From Rotaria sp. Silwood1 (taxonomy: Eukaryota > Rotifera > Eurotatoria > Philodinida > Philodinidae): a stretch of 64,000 nt of DNA. This document shows positions 12,721-24,372 of the stretch, piece after piece. A program made the position numbers and the translations under genes. The notes beneath the pieces were generated by a model, which saw only the letters and a list, made by a program, of their open reading frames with translations, did no database searches and was not told the origin of the DNA. Within the stretch, counting starts at the first letter, position 1. Every line of letters starts with the position of its first letter. The DNA lies in contig CAJNOP010000018.1 in NCBI GenBank assembly GCA_905250075.1, forward strand, positions 1,289,267-1,353,266. Direction: 5' to 3'.

Positions 12721-13956
12721 ATAACAAGGATGTAGCGTAAGTGGGAGGTGGCGAGGTTTGATTGTTGGTTACATGAAAATCCACACTCTTCGTTTGCAAC
12801 AAGTTCTAATAGTCATAATATCATTCATGATTTCCCTCAAACTTCCCCCATAGTAAGGTCTGATAAGAGACACTATGTAGTAGATAGGATAGTTGGTGGC
12901 CAGTATGCACGATGGACATAACTTCGTAGTAAAAAAGGATCATGATTAAGAATGAAAAAGGCATAAAGCACTTATTGACACATGCAACTCCTTGTATTTA
13001 ATATTGACGTCATCTCTGCACAACGACATTCTTCATGGTGGGATCTATGAGCAATTCAGGACGTAATTTGTAATATGGTTTGTAGAGATCCAATGCAGCT
13101 TGGAAATTTATTTTCAACTTAATCAAAGAATCTAAACTATTTTGTCTCCTTTGTCTCTCTATCTAATGGGTCACTAGATGCGACATACATAATAAAAGAG
13201 ATATGACGCATTCTAAAATGCAAAGCTTTGTTACTCCATATAAAGACCTTATTTATGGCATAGAGTTTCATTCAAAAGAAAAAAAACATTTGTGAAGTGT
13301 CTTTTCAGAGTCATCATACGATATGTCATGAAATCTTTTGATTTTAACTTGCTGTGAAGAAGTGATGTCAAGAACAGTGCTTGATTGCCGTTTCAAATAC
13401 ACAAATAATAGAGAAAACAGATAATATAAAAATTATAAGAAAAAATGGTTGAGGCATTGCACTTTTTTCGTATTCAATTTCGAACAGAATATGCATGCAT
13501 TAGTTAGAAAACAAGAAGAAAATGTGATGTCTCATCCGTCTTATTTTATCAAGATAGAACCAAATCGTCTCATACCATACTGCACGATAAGTCTGAAAAG
13601 ATACTTCTCAAATACGTTTAGCGATTGAAACTCCATATAACAAACAGGACTAAAAGTTTCGAATGCTTGATAAAATAAGACTCATGCAGTGTCATTTACT
13701 GAATAATAATGAAGCTATTTCGAGAACTTGGAGACGCCCCTATTTATTATCATGAAGCTTTACACACAATGATATAGTGTTGTTTGCACTAACAAAAAAA
13801 AATATTGTCTCATGTTCCAAATGACCTACTACATGTAACTGGTTAATCGAAGATGTTTAGCATATTTTTCAAAAACTTGAAATATAAGTTAAAGTTAAGA
13901 AGTTATACAATGCCATTTCGTTTTACAAAAACGATAAATTAATTTTCCTGTAAGAC
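12721..13956. other. Intergenic, no gene seen
   Basis: No credible coding sequence or repeat recognised. Confidence 0.55.
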
Positions 13957-14359
13957 TTCACCAATAGGGGTGGCACTTTATCTTTACTTTACCAAGTAAA
14001 CTAAAATATTCAAACTTTACTTTACTTTACTCAGTAAAGTAAAGTAAAGTGAAAAAAAAAATGAAGTTGCATTCTTTAAATTTGTTGGCGATTTCGTAGT
14101 TCAGGATCATCTATAAGTGATCTTAGAAAGTATCAAAGTTTATTCAATATTGTTTCGTGTTAAAATTAGTATCAAAAAAATAACAAAAGCCGAAAAAGGT
14201 CAATTCTTTTATGAACACATGAAAAATATTGTTTCGTTAACTTTATCTCACTTTATTTTCCAAATTGAAACTATAATATTTCACTTTACTCTACTTTAAT
14301 TTACTTTTCTTTACTTTTTCAAAATAAAATAAAGATGCGGTGGCACCCCTATTCACCAA
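13957..14359. mobile_element. hAT-type MITE with 8-bp target duplication
   Basis: The element is 13965-14351 (387 bp). It begins TAGGGGTGGCAC and ends GTGGCACCCCTA, perfect 12-bp terminal inverted repeats. It is flanked by identical 8-bp copies of TTCACCAA (13957-13964 and 14352-14359). An 8-bp duplication and TAGGGGTG-type ends are typical of hAT elements. It has no transposase. The inside carries a (TTTAC)n/(GTAAA)n hairpin near 14015-14050 and a further TTTAC-rich tract before the right end, so it can fold on itself. Confidence 0.88.
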
Positions 14360-14801
14360 CACACATACGTTGTTAACACAAATTATTCACCAATAGAATA
14401 AAGCTATTTTGTTCTTTACTATACACAGGTCAAAGGTCACCCACGAACGAATAAGCATCTATAGAGAAAGAAGTGAGATCGGTATACAGTGCATAGGCAT
14501 ATGACAAATCGAAAGGCAAAGACAGATAAAAAAAAGAATAGAAGAACGTTCACAATGGCTGAAACCAGAATCTACTGTCCTTTATACATAATTCACCACT
14601 AGAATTGTAAATAGAGTTTTCCTGCATTACATTAATCACAGAAACACTTGTTTTTTTTCCGTCTTTCGTTTTGTTTTCTAAAGGATAATGGCTTAAATAT
14701 CTAGTGCTCAATGAACAGACGTACGTTGATGAAGCATTTATTCTTTTCAGAATAACATACTACACAAAGAAAAAAAGAAAATTTTTATTCTATCTTTCAC
14801 A

Positions 14802-14905
14802 GAGGGTGTGGGTGTGTTGGTATGAGCGTTTTTTAGGAAGAGGCTCACACCCACATCCACACCCACACTCACATCCACACCCACATCCACACCCACACTC
14901 CCCGC
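14802..14905. repeat. Telomere-like hairpin island 7
   Basis: A short G-rich arm GAGGGTGTGGGTGTGTTGG precedes a longer C-rich arm with at least six CCACAC/CCACATCCA units. The most regular C-rich array of the window. Confidence 0.8.
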
Positions 14906-16360
14906 CAACTTTTACGGAGTCCCTTACAGCATGCAACCCCCCGGGGATTTGATTAGGGAGAGTCGACTAGGATTACTTATGTTTTATGTCGAATCGATGT
15001 TTTTAACTTAGCAATTCACTTATTGTTTCCTTGTATGGTTAATTCTATCTATCAAGTTGTGGATTGATTTCATATTCCTATGTCCATTTGTTTTTTGTTC
15101 TTTTTATATTTAATTCATTTCTTAAGCAAACGCATAAGACATAATCAGTAATAAAAAAAAAGTTCTTTTTAAGGAAAGGGTTATTGAAATATTCCTGTAG
15201 CCTCAGCGAAAATCCACGCGCTCTTTTACTTGCATCATATTTTTACTATTTTCAATAGTCAAATGAGGAGATGGAAAGCATCATGCTTCTATAATAGTAA
15301 GGAGTTGACACAAGGGTGGAGTCAAGTGAAGTCAGATGGAGTCATGGAGTCTGCCGTTTCTCCCTTGATTAAGATCAACAAAAATACTTTTATAGGTGAG
15401 TCAAGAGAAGAAACAAGATGAGTTCAAAATTTCTTTGTTTTATTGTAGCAATCAGTTGTCATTTTATCATATCTTTACCAATCAATGAATTCTCCGTTAA
15501 CCCGGATTTTTCTGTCTGCATTTGATCTTTAACATTCATCAAAAAGAACTGGCTACGTTCTCATCTCAATATTAAAAAGCATAAAATATTTTGAAACATT
15601 AGAATCGCAGAAACATATTGCATTGCTGCTTATTAAGTGTAGAAGTTCATTCTTTCATATTTTGCATAACAATTCCCACAGATGTCTCAACGATAAAAAA
15701 AAACCTATTAAAATGATCGAATATTGGAGCCTTAGAGTAGTTGCGTGAAATTTATCATATTTTTTCTTTTTTAAATGTTTTCTTTATAAATTCTAATGAA
15801 TAGACGTGCGCTGTATATTTTTTCACAAAATTTTTATTTAGCACAACTAAACTTAATATACCTACGATTATTTTCTGCATCAATAACAGTAAAAATTTAT
15901 TTTTCTAGTTTTCAAAAAAATATTACTCGAGAACGTGAAAAATTTATTAAACTTCAATGTTTAATGTTAAAAAGTAGTTTTGCTTAGTTTGAGAACATCA
16001 TGTTTAGTTCATCTGATCTGTACAAGCTTCGTAATCGTAAGTACATATGTTCGAATCTACTGCTCTGCAAAAACATTCGATAGGTATCGAGGGCTCTGAT
16101 AAAAAATATTCTATGGGTGTTGAGTGTTCGAAAATAAGTAGTTTCAAAATGCAGAAAACAAACTATTCTAAAAATTTACAAAGTTTCGAGTGGTCGGAAT
16201 TTAGACCCCTCGAGCCAGTACAAAATATCCACTACTTGCGGGCCTACGACTCTCATCACTTCGTACACATCGGAAAAGCTCTTCACTGGATATCGAAATT
16301 CATATTTCGAGCCCTCAAAATGAAATATTATTAGCTGTCAAATAGTTGAAGAAGCAACCC
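14906..16360. other. Intergenic, no gene seen
   Basis: Short frames only (for example 15230-15421, 15796-15987 and 16047-16334), none with recognisable motifs. The 16060-16330 stretch is less AT-rich and may belong to the SINE-like repeat that follows. Confidence 0.5.
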
Positions 16361-16420
16361 ATCGCCGAGTGGTCGACCTAACGGAAAGCGGCACTCCGTG
16401 GATTCGATCTGGAGCTCCGA
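16361..16420 (+). repeat. tRNA-derived SINE-like fragment
   Basis: ATCGCCGAGTGGTCGA resembles the A box and D arm of a Ser/Leu-type tRNA, and GGATTCGATCT about 40 bases on resembles a B box. No complete cloverleaf can be drawn, so it is more likely a tRNA-derived repeat than a gene. Confidence 0.4.
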
Positions 16421-17179
16421 TACCCATCGAACGGCTTAAATCGACACCTCGAAAAGCCCATCGAATGGTCGGTTGGGTAGTAATCTAGGATTGTTTTGAA
16501 GCTGAACTTCGATCGACCTACAGTTGACATCATTAAAATGAACTTGATCCACTCTGGGAATTTTATCATAATACTTTTAGTTACATCACTTTCAAAAATA
16601 TTATGATAACTGCAATCTTATCGTAAACTTGTAGATCAGTTAAAAAAACAAGTTTTTTTTATTAAGTTTGAAAAAACAGTCCTTGTTATATGTAGATGAA
16701 GTGAGGCACTAGTTACACTTCATGATAAAAGTTAGAAACAAGAGCTCCACTGAGTCAAATTTGTTGCGCTCTACCAAGTTTTACAACTATAAACAATATT
16801 AGTCTTATTAGTTATTTAACTCTTTTTGATCTATTTCCTCTTCAGTGCTTTTAGTGCCTTGTCTACTTTTGCTTTCTTTAGCCATTTTCTAATAAATGGT
16901 ACAAAAAAAGAAAACACATATTCAAAAGAGTAAATGACAAAAAGAATTAAGACGCAAAAAGAGAAAGAATAAAAAGAATCATCAAGGATAGATGAGACAG
17001 CCCATATTGTCAAAATCATCAGCTAATCGTGTTCAATCAGTGATTCAATGAAATTCCACTCAAATCGCACTTAATCAGTGATAATTGGAATAACTGCAAT
17101 TAATTGACGATTTTGTAAAAGACTAGAGCAGTAAATGTAAACCTATAAAAAAACCTCTTTTTCTTTTATTTGGATCAAT

Positions 17180-17500
17180 TTCGACACCAACATGGAATGT
17201 AAGTACGATCATTCAAATACTTTTAATTTTTTTTTATTTAGGCAGATTCCTACAACAACAGGAATCGTAAATATTATTTGCATTAATAATTTTTCTTTTT
17301 GCATTTAGGTCAACCTCGAAAACAAAATGAAATGTAGTTTTTATATACATAAAAACATCACAATGAACGTAAGTATTATTTATATAAATATACTGTCTTT
17401 TTTGGTTAGGTTAATCTCGACAACAAAATGAAATGGAAATTATATTTATATACATATATTATTTAGTTAAATATGAAGTTGACAATAGTGCGTAAGTATT
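17180..17500 (+). repeat. Degenerate tandem units with splice-like borders
   Basis: Three to four diverged units share a CTCGA(C/A)AACAAAATGAAATG core (17320s and 17410s), a GTAAGTA block and a T-rich run ending TTTAG or GTTAG. The GT...AG layout is that of exons and introns, but no open frame runs through the cores. Perhaps a dead tandem-exon gene or a minisatellite. Confidence 0.4.
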
Positions 17501-17559
17501 ATTGAAATAAATAATTCTTTTTTTATTTAAAACAATCGTAACAATGAAACCAAAAATAA

Positions 17560-17937
17560 CTCTGGAAACTGACTTTGAGGCACACCACATCAATTTGTCA
17601 GCGTTTGCCTTTGCATAACAAAAAAGAACTTTAAAAAATGATTGTATCATGTCCAGTAACTGTAAATGTTCTTCTATACAAAAAATAAATTCTAGGTGGT
17701 TCTAATGAAGCTCCAGAGAAAATTTTAGGTTGACAAATAAACAACAAAGAATATCTCATTTGGCAATCTAAACTTTTTCCATGAAGCTTCATTTGAACCA
17801 CTTAGAATTTTTTTTTGCTTAGAAGAACATGTACAGTTGCGAGCCATGACACAGAAGTTTCTTAAAGTTTTTTGTTGTTATGTGAGGAGAAAGGGTGACA
17901 GATTGAATCGGTGTGCCTCAGAAATCAGTCTCGAGGA
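17560..17937. repeat. Foldback element with about 150-bp arms
   Basis: The left arm (about 17560-17715) reappears inverted at about 17780-17937. Shared blocks include TTGAGGCACACC/GGTGTGCCTCA, AATGTTCTTC/GAAGAACATG and AATTCTAGGTGGTTC against GAACCACTTAGAATT. The arms match imperfectly and the loop is about 70 bp. No protein is encoded. The outer ends are too diverged to call a target duplication. Confidence 0.75.
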
Positions 17938-17939
17938 TG

Positions 17940-18145
17940 GGTCCGTTTCATACACATTTTCCTAAATCCTTGCATGGATTTATAAGCATTTTCTAAACCA
18001 TTACAAGGGTTTATAAACACGTCCTAAATCCTTTCCTAAACTCCTGCGTACTTTGGTGACCGTCATAAGCCCTTAAAAAGGGTTTATGCAAGGGTTTATT
18101 ATACGTTGCATTTTAATAAACCCTTTAAGGATTTATTATTCTACG
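17940..18145. repeat. AAGGGTTTAT/ATAAACCCTT repeat cluster
   Basis: Several direct and inverted copies of AAGGGTTTAT and AAATCC(T/A) lie between two foldback elements, enough for local hairpins. No coding sequence. Confidence 0.45.
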
Positions 18146-18160
18146 TTTTTTTTTATAGCG

Positions 18161-18667
18161 TATTAAGTGTTATTATTGATATCATGAAACAAATTTTACT
18201 TGTTATCAACTAAAAAACATATGTGTAGCTTTTCATAGATAATATTTATTTGTCACGTAGGTGACAATAAGAAGAAGTTAAAACGAACTTTATAAATGAA
18301 TGTCTATCGATGCACAAACAGCAAATTTTTCAAAACTAGTTAGTTTAAACGCTGAAAATCCATGTCCCATAAATAAAATACAGAGTTGCAGCCTTTTCGG
18401 AAAGCAAAACATCAGCTTTCTTGCAAAAAACAGTGTTTCATGTTTGAAAACTCGAAATTTCATATTGTTTGACTTTTAAAGTAACTACAATAGTTTTGAA
18501 AATTTAGCTATATGTGCATCGATAGATATTCATTTATAAAGTTCGCTTCGACTTCTTATTGTTCCCCTAGATGACAAATATAAATTGTCGATGACAAGCT
18601 AAACACGTGTATTTTTACTTGATAACAAGTAAAATTTCTTTCATGATACCAATAATAATACTTAATA
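18161..18667. repeat. Foldback element with about 180-bp arms
   Basis: The left arm (18161 to about 18341) begins TATTAAGTGTTATTATTG. The right arm (about 18488-18667) ends CAATAATAATACTTAATA. Inner matches include TTTATAAATGAATGTCTATC against GATAGATATTCATTTATAAA and the shared AACTTTATAAATGAAT block. The unpaired centre is about 145 bp and noncoding. No clear target duplication was found. Confidence 0.75.
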
Positions 18668-18814
18668 GTAATATTTTCTTACCTTATCCTTATGAAAAGA
18701 AACTTTGGATAAACTTATGCTACTAAATAAAAAACCAGTACATATAATTGAACCAATATGCCGAGGTATTTCATATTTTTTATTGTAATGCTGTTTATGG
18801 GCCATTCTGTATAT

Positions 18815-18905
18815 TTAAATAATCGCGATTTTTTATGAAAACCCGAAAAAAATCGGCAAAAATCGCCGGTTTTGGCGATTTAATCGCGATCAAATCGTCC
18901 AGTTT
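18815..18905. repeat. ATCGCGAT-rich short repeat cluster
   Basis: AATCGCGATT, AATCGCCGGTTTTGGCGATT and AATCGCGATC occur within 70 bp and form overlapping palindromes. Function unknown. Confidence 0.35.
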
Positions 18906-20532
18906 TGTGCGATCTTGATGACATGGGTACTTGTTTAAAAAAATTAATTTTATTTCGCCAAGTCATTGCTACAGAGTACAAGTGGAGACTACAAAATTGA
19001 TTTGTATTTTTCATCTACAGGTCAGTTTATTTTTTGATTGGTTCAAAGATCTTGTTGTGCAGTTATCAGTATGTATATGAGTGATGGGAAGAAATCGAAA
19101 GAGAGAGAAAGAAACAAACAAGTCTCGATCTCGTCTCTTTTTCCTTTCAGGCACATATGAGTTACTTTTCAATTTAATAGTGTGTCGTCTTTGCTTTGTC
19201 TCTTTAATCATATACCTTACTACGCTATTCGGCTTGTTCAAACGTGATGCTGTTACATTTTTGACATATTTTTTTCAATTATCTCAGAAGGCTTGAGAGT
19301 TAGAAAGTTCGTTCAAATGCCAGCTGATGCAGGTATCACACTTTATTTATCTTATAAGAATGACTTTTCTTGGCTAAAGTCTCGGGCTTCTAGGAAGACT
19401 TTATCATCGCGTAACGATGTTACATAAAAAGATCCTTTTTCTTCAATTTCGCTGATAAGATTGGGATTTCTTGAGAAAGTATTTCTCCAACTGAAACGCT
19501 TCTAGAGCCAGTTTTGTAGAGTATCGAACAGGCTTTTAAGCAATAAGAAAAGATTTTCTCTTAACTATTTTTGCTCAGGCAAAAAATACAACAAGCAAAC
19601 GTAACGCTGTTACAAAGCTTGTTGTACACCAATTTTGAGGTACTTAACGTATTCAGAAGCACTTGATTTTCATCAATATTAGTCTTTTCTGTATATATAA
19701 TCGTTCGACGCAAGAAACAAATTGCTACATCAGAACAGGAGCTCTTTTAACAATACAGTAGCTTGAAAACTGTACAAGAATGTGCAAGTTGTCCTTAGCG
19801 ACGAAAGTCAAAAATAAATTGACCATTTTGTAGAGAATTAAATCCTGCATCGAATGGTATGTCATTTCGCATCTTTTGAAAAAAATTCCTAGCTAGAAAA
19901 TTCAAGATACGATTTTTTGAACAGTTTAGAAGCCGGTTCTCGATGCCAAAATTCAATTTAAAAATAATGTATTCAGATCTGTCCATTATGAAAAAAAATT
20001 TCAAAAACTTGATCAGCGAAATGACTCATTACGTGGATAAGACGTCTTTTCTTCTTGTGACAGAAATGAATTTAATTTTCACTGAGAATCACCACATCAA
20101 TATGATTTTCTCTCTCTCTCTCCTCGGATTTAATCAATAAGAGATGCCTTCATTTATTTGGACAGCATAAAAAAGTATCTCATGACTAAATAAATGTTGC
20201 AGATGCGTAATCGTTGATTAAACGGTTCTATTTTTATCATTGACAGTCACATGGGAATAGAAAAAAAAAGGAAAAGAGGACTACCTGAATGCATATAAGG
20301 CTAAAGATTTTATATGCATAGAAAGACATGACTATAAATATATGTGCATGATTTTGTTCTGCAGTGACGACGATATGCACTGTTGCCAACGCGAAAAAAA
20401 AACACTATGAGGACAAAAAATGAATATATCTCTCTTTCACCATCCAACCATTCGATTACTTGTTTGTATTTATCTACCACTTTCTCCTCAAGCTCCGAAA
20501 AGCAACAAGCAGCACTGAAACAATTCAGCATA

Positions 20533-20655
20533 ATGTTTTTTTTGATTGTCTTTTTGATGTTGGCAGCAATAGTCTATATGGCACAAGCAGCTATAGTAGA
20601 AGATGCAGATGCTAAACGTTTGCATATCTCCATCCATTATGTAATACAGAAATAA
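20533..20655 (+). CDS. Candidate short secreted peptide, 40 aa or first exon
   Basis: From the ATG at 20533 the frame starts MFFLIVFLMLAAIVYMAQA, which reads as a signal peptide, followed by an acidic stretch and a dibasic KR site (DADAKRLHIS), the layout of a small secreted or neuropeptide precursor. CTATAAATAT near 20333 could be its TATA box. It stops at 20655 after 40 residues; a spliced downstream exon is possible but I could not fix one. It may equally be a chance frame. Confidence 0.3.
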   Translation: MFFLIVFLMLAAIVYMAQAAIVEDADAKRLHISIHYVIQK

Positions 20656-21453
20656 CATAACTGGTTGTTGCCGCAATTGTGATTGGGTAAAGTCATGTCT
20701 ATAGGAAAAAAGAAAGAATTCAAGAAATTATTTTCCTCAACACTTCATGCATCTATAAGAAATACACGAGTCTCAGTCCAACTAGGTAACATTCTATTTA
20801 GATGCCAAGCCAACTGAGCATGAACGGGACTTCATATCAATCTGAGTGATTAATAGTACCTTTGTACATCAATCTCAAAAGTACCTGTCCCATAGAATAT
20901 TGTTCCGACTGAGATTGATGCATACCTAGTTCATATCCAATATCTTTTGTTCATTAAGCAAAATAAAAAAACACGGATGCTTTTTTGTTCCTGAGTAAAT
21001 ACCATTTTATTTTTCTCTCTTTCTCTTCAAAGTATCTCTTATTCACTTTAAACTAACGACTGAAGTTAAGAACGAATAGTTCTACATGGATCACATGCTT
21101 TTTTATGTTGATGATTCATCAATCTTCGCCACTACTTGAGAAAGTGTTCTATTATTTTTTTTCTTTCCACTTTCTTTTTTTTGTATTCTGTGCTTTAAAA
21201 ATAAGCTGTTGATTGTGATCATTAACCGTGACCATAAAGTTACATAGACTTATAGCTTCGTTATTCTGTATAATATCCTTGAAGAAAAAGTGGGAGAAAA
21301 CATAGAGGAAAACAAAAGTGGTAGGCGAAAAATAAGGCACATCGATAAAATTTTACAATTGCTTGATCATATAACTAAAAACTAAAACAAATGATTTTAT
21401 TATTTCAATAAAATCTTATGGATAAATTTATTTGTCTCTTTATTTTATTGTAG

Positions 21454-23208
21454 ATGGATAATTTAGATAGTGACAAATACTTTGAATTTAAGACATATGA
21501 GGAATTTCGAAAAGAACGATTGAAATTAAATTATGATAATACATTAAAATTATGGTATTCACTACCTGATACTCTACCAATAAATGATAACAATCGAGTC
21601 AGACGACAAACACGTAAAGAACAACGAGCACGTTTCAGAAAAATAAAACATTATTTGGTTTATTCTATACTGCTCAAGAAAACGTTTCTTAAGAAGAGAA
21701 TTCAGTCAAAAGGTAAATAAAAAACAAAAAATTAATTTGATGATTAATCGAGAAATTATTATACAACAATTTAATTTCGATAATTGTTTATTTGCAAGAT
21801 AATTTTCGATAAAATTCTTGAAAGAATATATATTAGATTATTATTCGTTTATGTCAAAGAGTAAAATTCAAAATGATCACTTGAAAATTATTGTTTTGAA
21901 ATAGATCATTGAAAATTTTTATTTGATTTTGTTTTTATTATTATTCTAAGATAGTAGTTTTGAAAGCAACACAAAAATAGAAAAATGTGCTTTGATGAAA
22001 ATTTGACTTCATTTTTTTCTATCAGTTTTTCGACTATGGAATGAAACATTAAATATACCCGCATCAAATGATGAATTTATTCTTGATTTATATCAATTAA
22101 TGGGTCGAATCACTGCAGAGTTTTGTAACAAGGGACGACAATATGATGCAACAATCAGTTATGAAGAATTATTTAAAGCTGGTCGAAGTGTTTGGTTTAT
22201 GAGCGCTTTTCACATTGAATGCAATTTACCCTTAACTTTCACTGATTCTATGCTTGGTTATAATATGCTTTATCCATATACAGATGATTTAGTCGATTGT
22301 AACGATATAAATCGAGAAGCAAAAGCCGATTTCGCAAAACGTTTTCATGAACGACTACTGATTGGTGAACCAACATATGATCCTCAAGTACATTTTGATG
22401 GAAAACAATCAAATATTGCTGAATTAAATTTACCATCATCATTACAAGCACAAGCTAATCGTATCGTAAAAATATTTGATATGGTTAAATTTATTGAAAA
22501 TGATTGGAGACGTGGTGGTGAATATGAAGGTGTTTATATGAGTTTAACTACAATACATGAAGCGCAAATGAAATCAATATTACAACATGCAAGAACTGAA
22601 GATGATTATGCACCAACCATGGCACAAATTGAACAAATTAGTGCAGAAAAAGGTGGCGCATCAGTACTAGCTGGTGGATTTTTACTTCAAGGACGATTAA
22701 CAAGAGCTCAAATAGCTTATTTAGAATATATGGGATTTGGTTTACAATTAATTGATGATTTACAAGTAAGTGTAAATTTTTAACGTTTAAAATTAATTTT
22801 CAAAAAGAAAATACTTTTTGTTTTTTTAAGGATATGAAAGAAGATATGAAAAATAATCATCGAACAGTTTTTACTCAAACTCTTGCTGAAGGTCGAACAT
22901 TAGATGCGCCAACAGCACGTCTTATACAATATTATTATTGTGCACCACCATATGAAAATTTTAGTGATGATCAACATGCAGTTTCAGATGGAGAAACTGA
23001 TTTTACATTAGCTCAATATGTTCGAGTTTTAATGATGATGTTGTCTGTTTTATTGATTTTAGAAGCTGCATCTCGATTACGAAAATATTATTCAAAAGAA
23101 TTCTATCGTGAATTATCTTCATTAAGCCCACTTAGATTTCATCATCTCAAATTTGTTCATATTGAGAAAACACTTTGGAGTATTATACAAAAACAATGGT
23201 TTGAATAA
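21454..23208 (+). CDS. Class I isoprenoid synthase-like protein, 458 aa
   Basis: Exons 21454-21712, 22026-22765 and 22831-23208. Phases fit (1, then 0), giving 459 codons with the stop. Two aspartate-rich motifs are visible: YTDDLVDCNDI (Asp173, 174 and 177) and GLQLIDDLQDMKED (Asp330, 331 and 334), the latter created by the last splice. Paired DDxxD motifs on helices bind Mg2+ and diphosphate in polyprenyl and terpene synthases, and the QLIDDLQD block resembles the second motif of that fold. The exact family and substrate are not recognisable. Similar single-domain class I enzymes are common in bacteria, so transfer is possible but unproven. The N-terminal 86 residues are basic and charged. 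A splice acceptor (ttattgtag) abuts the ATG, so the mRNA leader comes from a 5' UTR intron or a trans-spliced leader. Confidence 0.7.
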
Positions 23209-23325
23209 GTTATTTTATAGTCTTTTATTTAACAATTATTTTTTTTAATTATTATTCGAATAAAAGACGGTAGAACAGCTATTATTCATCACTCGAAAGG
23301 AATGAAACACAAAGAAAAGAAAATG

Positions 23326-23657
23326 AGTCTCGACTGGGATTTGAACCCAGGTACTATCACAATTGGTTAGGGGTGAGAAAGTTATTGTTATTGTTATTAA
23401 TAACAATAACATTAACTTTTTGATTCAAAAACATCAATAAAACAATTCTAAGCATAGTTTGTACGAACGTCAAAGGATCACTTTATTCATACAGTATCTT
23501 TTCTTACCATTTGATATAAGAACTCGTCACAAATATTTTGAGAAACGGTAACATAATATATTTTGTTATTGTTATTGCTATATAACAATAACAATAACTT
23601 TCTCACCCCTACAATTGGTAACTAGTCAGACGCTTTTACCAAGTAAGCTATCGAAAC
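23326..23657 (-). pseudogene. tRNA-like gene split by a hAT-type MITE
   Basis: Read on the minus strand: acceptor arm GTTTCGA (from 23657), D arm GCTTACTTGGTAAAAGC, then after the insertion T arm CTGGG-TTCAAAT-CCCAG and acceptor TCGAGAC (ending 23327). The seven acceptor pairs (one G-U) and the D and T stems are intact. Without the insertion and one target copy the unit is 80 nt. The anticodon side begins TCTGACTAGT, as in many Thr(AGT) tRNAs, but the matching 3' half of the stem is missing, so it is probably a decayed or SINE-related tRNA copy. The insertion at 23368-23611 breaks this region. Confidence 0.7.
23360..23619. mobile_element. hAT-type MITE with CAATTGGT target duplication
   Basis: The element is 23368-23611 (244 bp). 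It begins TAGGGGTGAGAAAGTTATTG and ends with the matching inverted sequence AACTTTCTCACCCCTA. It is flanked by two identical 8-bp copies of CAATTGGT (23360-23367 and 23612-23619). Long subterminal (GTTATT)n/(AATAAC)n runs give it a strong foldback. The TAGGGGTG ends match the element at 13965, so both may use the same transposase. No internal gene. Confidence 0.88.
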
Positions 23658-23759
23658 CGTCTTAACTCAAATTCCATGTGAACTTTTATTTTAATCTTTT
23701 TGCGTTATAAATAATAGCCATTCTACCATCATTTATTCGAAAAAAATATGCTTTATGTA

Positions 23760-24372
23760 TTTTATTTTGCCAAAAAGAATAAATGATACCAATTAATCAG
23801 ATTTATATAGTTTAAAGATATGTTTGAATAAATGCGGAAACTTCGGATTTAAATCCGAGAGTTATGTGTACTTCAAAAAGTGAATCATGCAAATCAATCA
23901 TCCTAGACTGTCTGAATATCAAAATCATACTGTGAAATCTACCATTTAAAACGTTGATTTATATTGCGTGTTGCCAAAACAATAGGATATGGGACCGAAT
24001 ACAATTCAAGTTTGAACTCTGCACCTTGATTTACTCTAAGAAAGTCGTTTTTCCTAGAACTTCATTTCTATTGGTCACTGCACAACTAATTGTATTTTGA
24101 TGGAAGTGCAGTACACATTTGAGTTCTCCATATCTGAAAACCTCGAAGTATCATCAGTGTGACCGGAAGATAAAGCTCTATTTGTGGATCAATTAGATCG
24201 TGGACCAAAATATAACCTAGTTCTCTTTAATTATCTTTGTGATAGGTTAGTCAACGTTCTTGGTTCTTTATGTTTTATATATCATTTTGTAGTTCTTGAA
24301 ATTCTCTATCGAATTGTATATAATAGTTGGGGTTTTAATTGACTATGATAGGAAAAGTCTTTTACGAAAGTC
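23760..24372. other. Intergenic, no gene seen
   Basis: AT-rich stretch without credible frames between the split tRNA-like gene and the direct repeats. Confidence 0.5.

Noticed and set aside
16047..16334. 95-codon frame
   Set aside because: No homology; probably part of a repeat that includes the SINE-like segment.
19081..19296. Pair of overlapping 71-76-codon frames on both strands
   Set aside because: Mirror-image open frames of low complexity with no motif or splice context.
22248..22451. 67-codon minus-strand frame
   Set aside because: Antisense to the second exon of the isoprenoid-synthase-like gene.
23326..23657. Functional intron-containing tRNA
   Set aside because: The insert has hAT-type ends and a target duplication, and the anticodon stem does not pair even after removing it.
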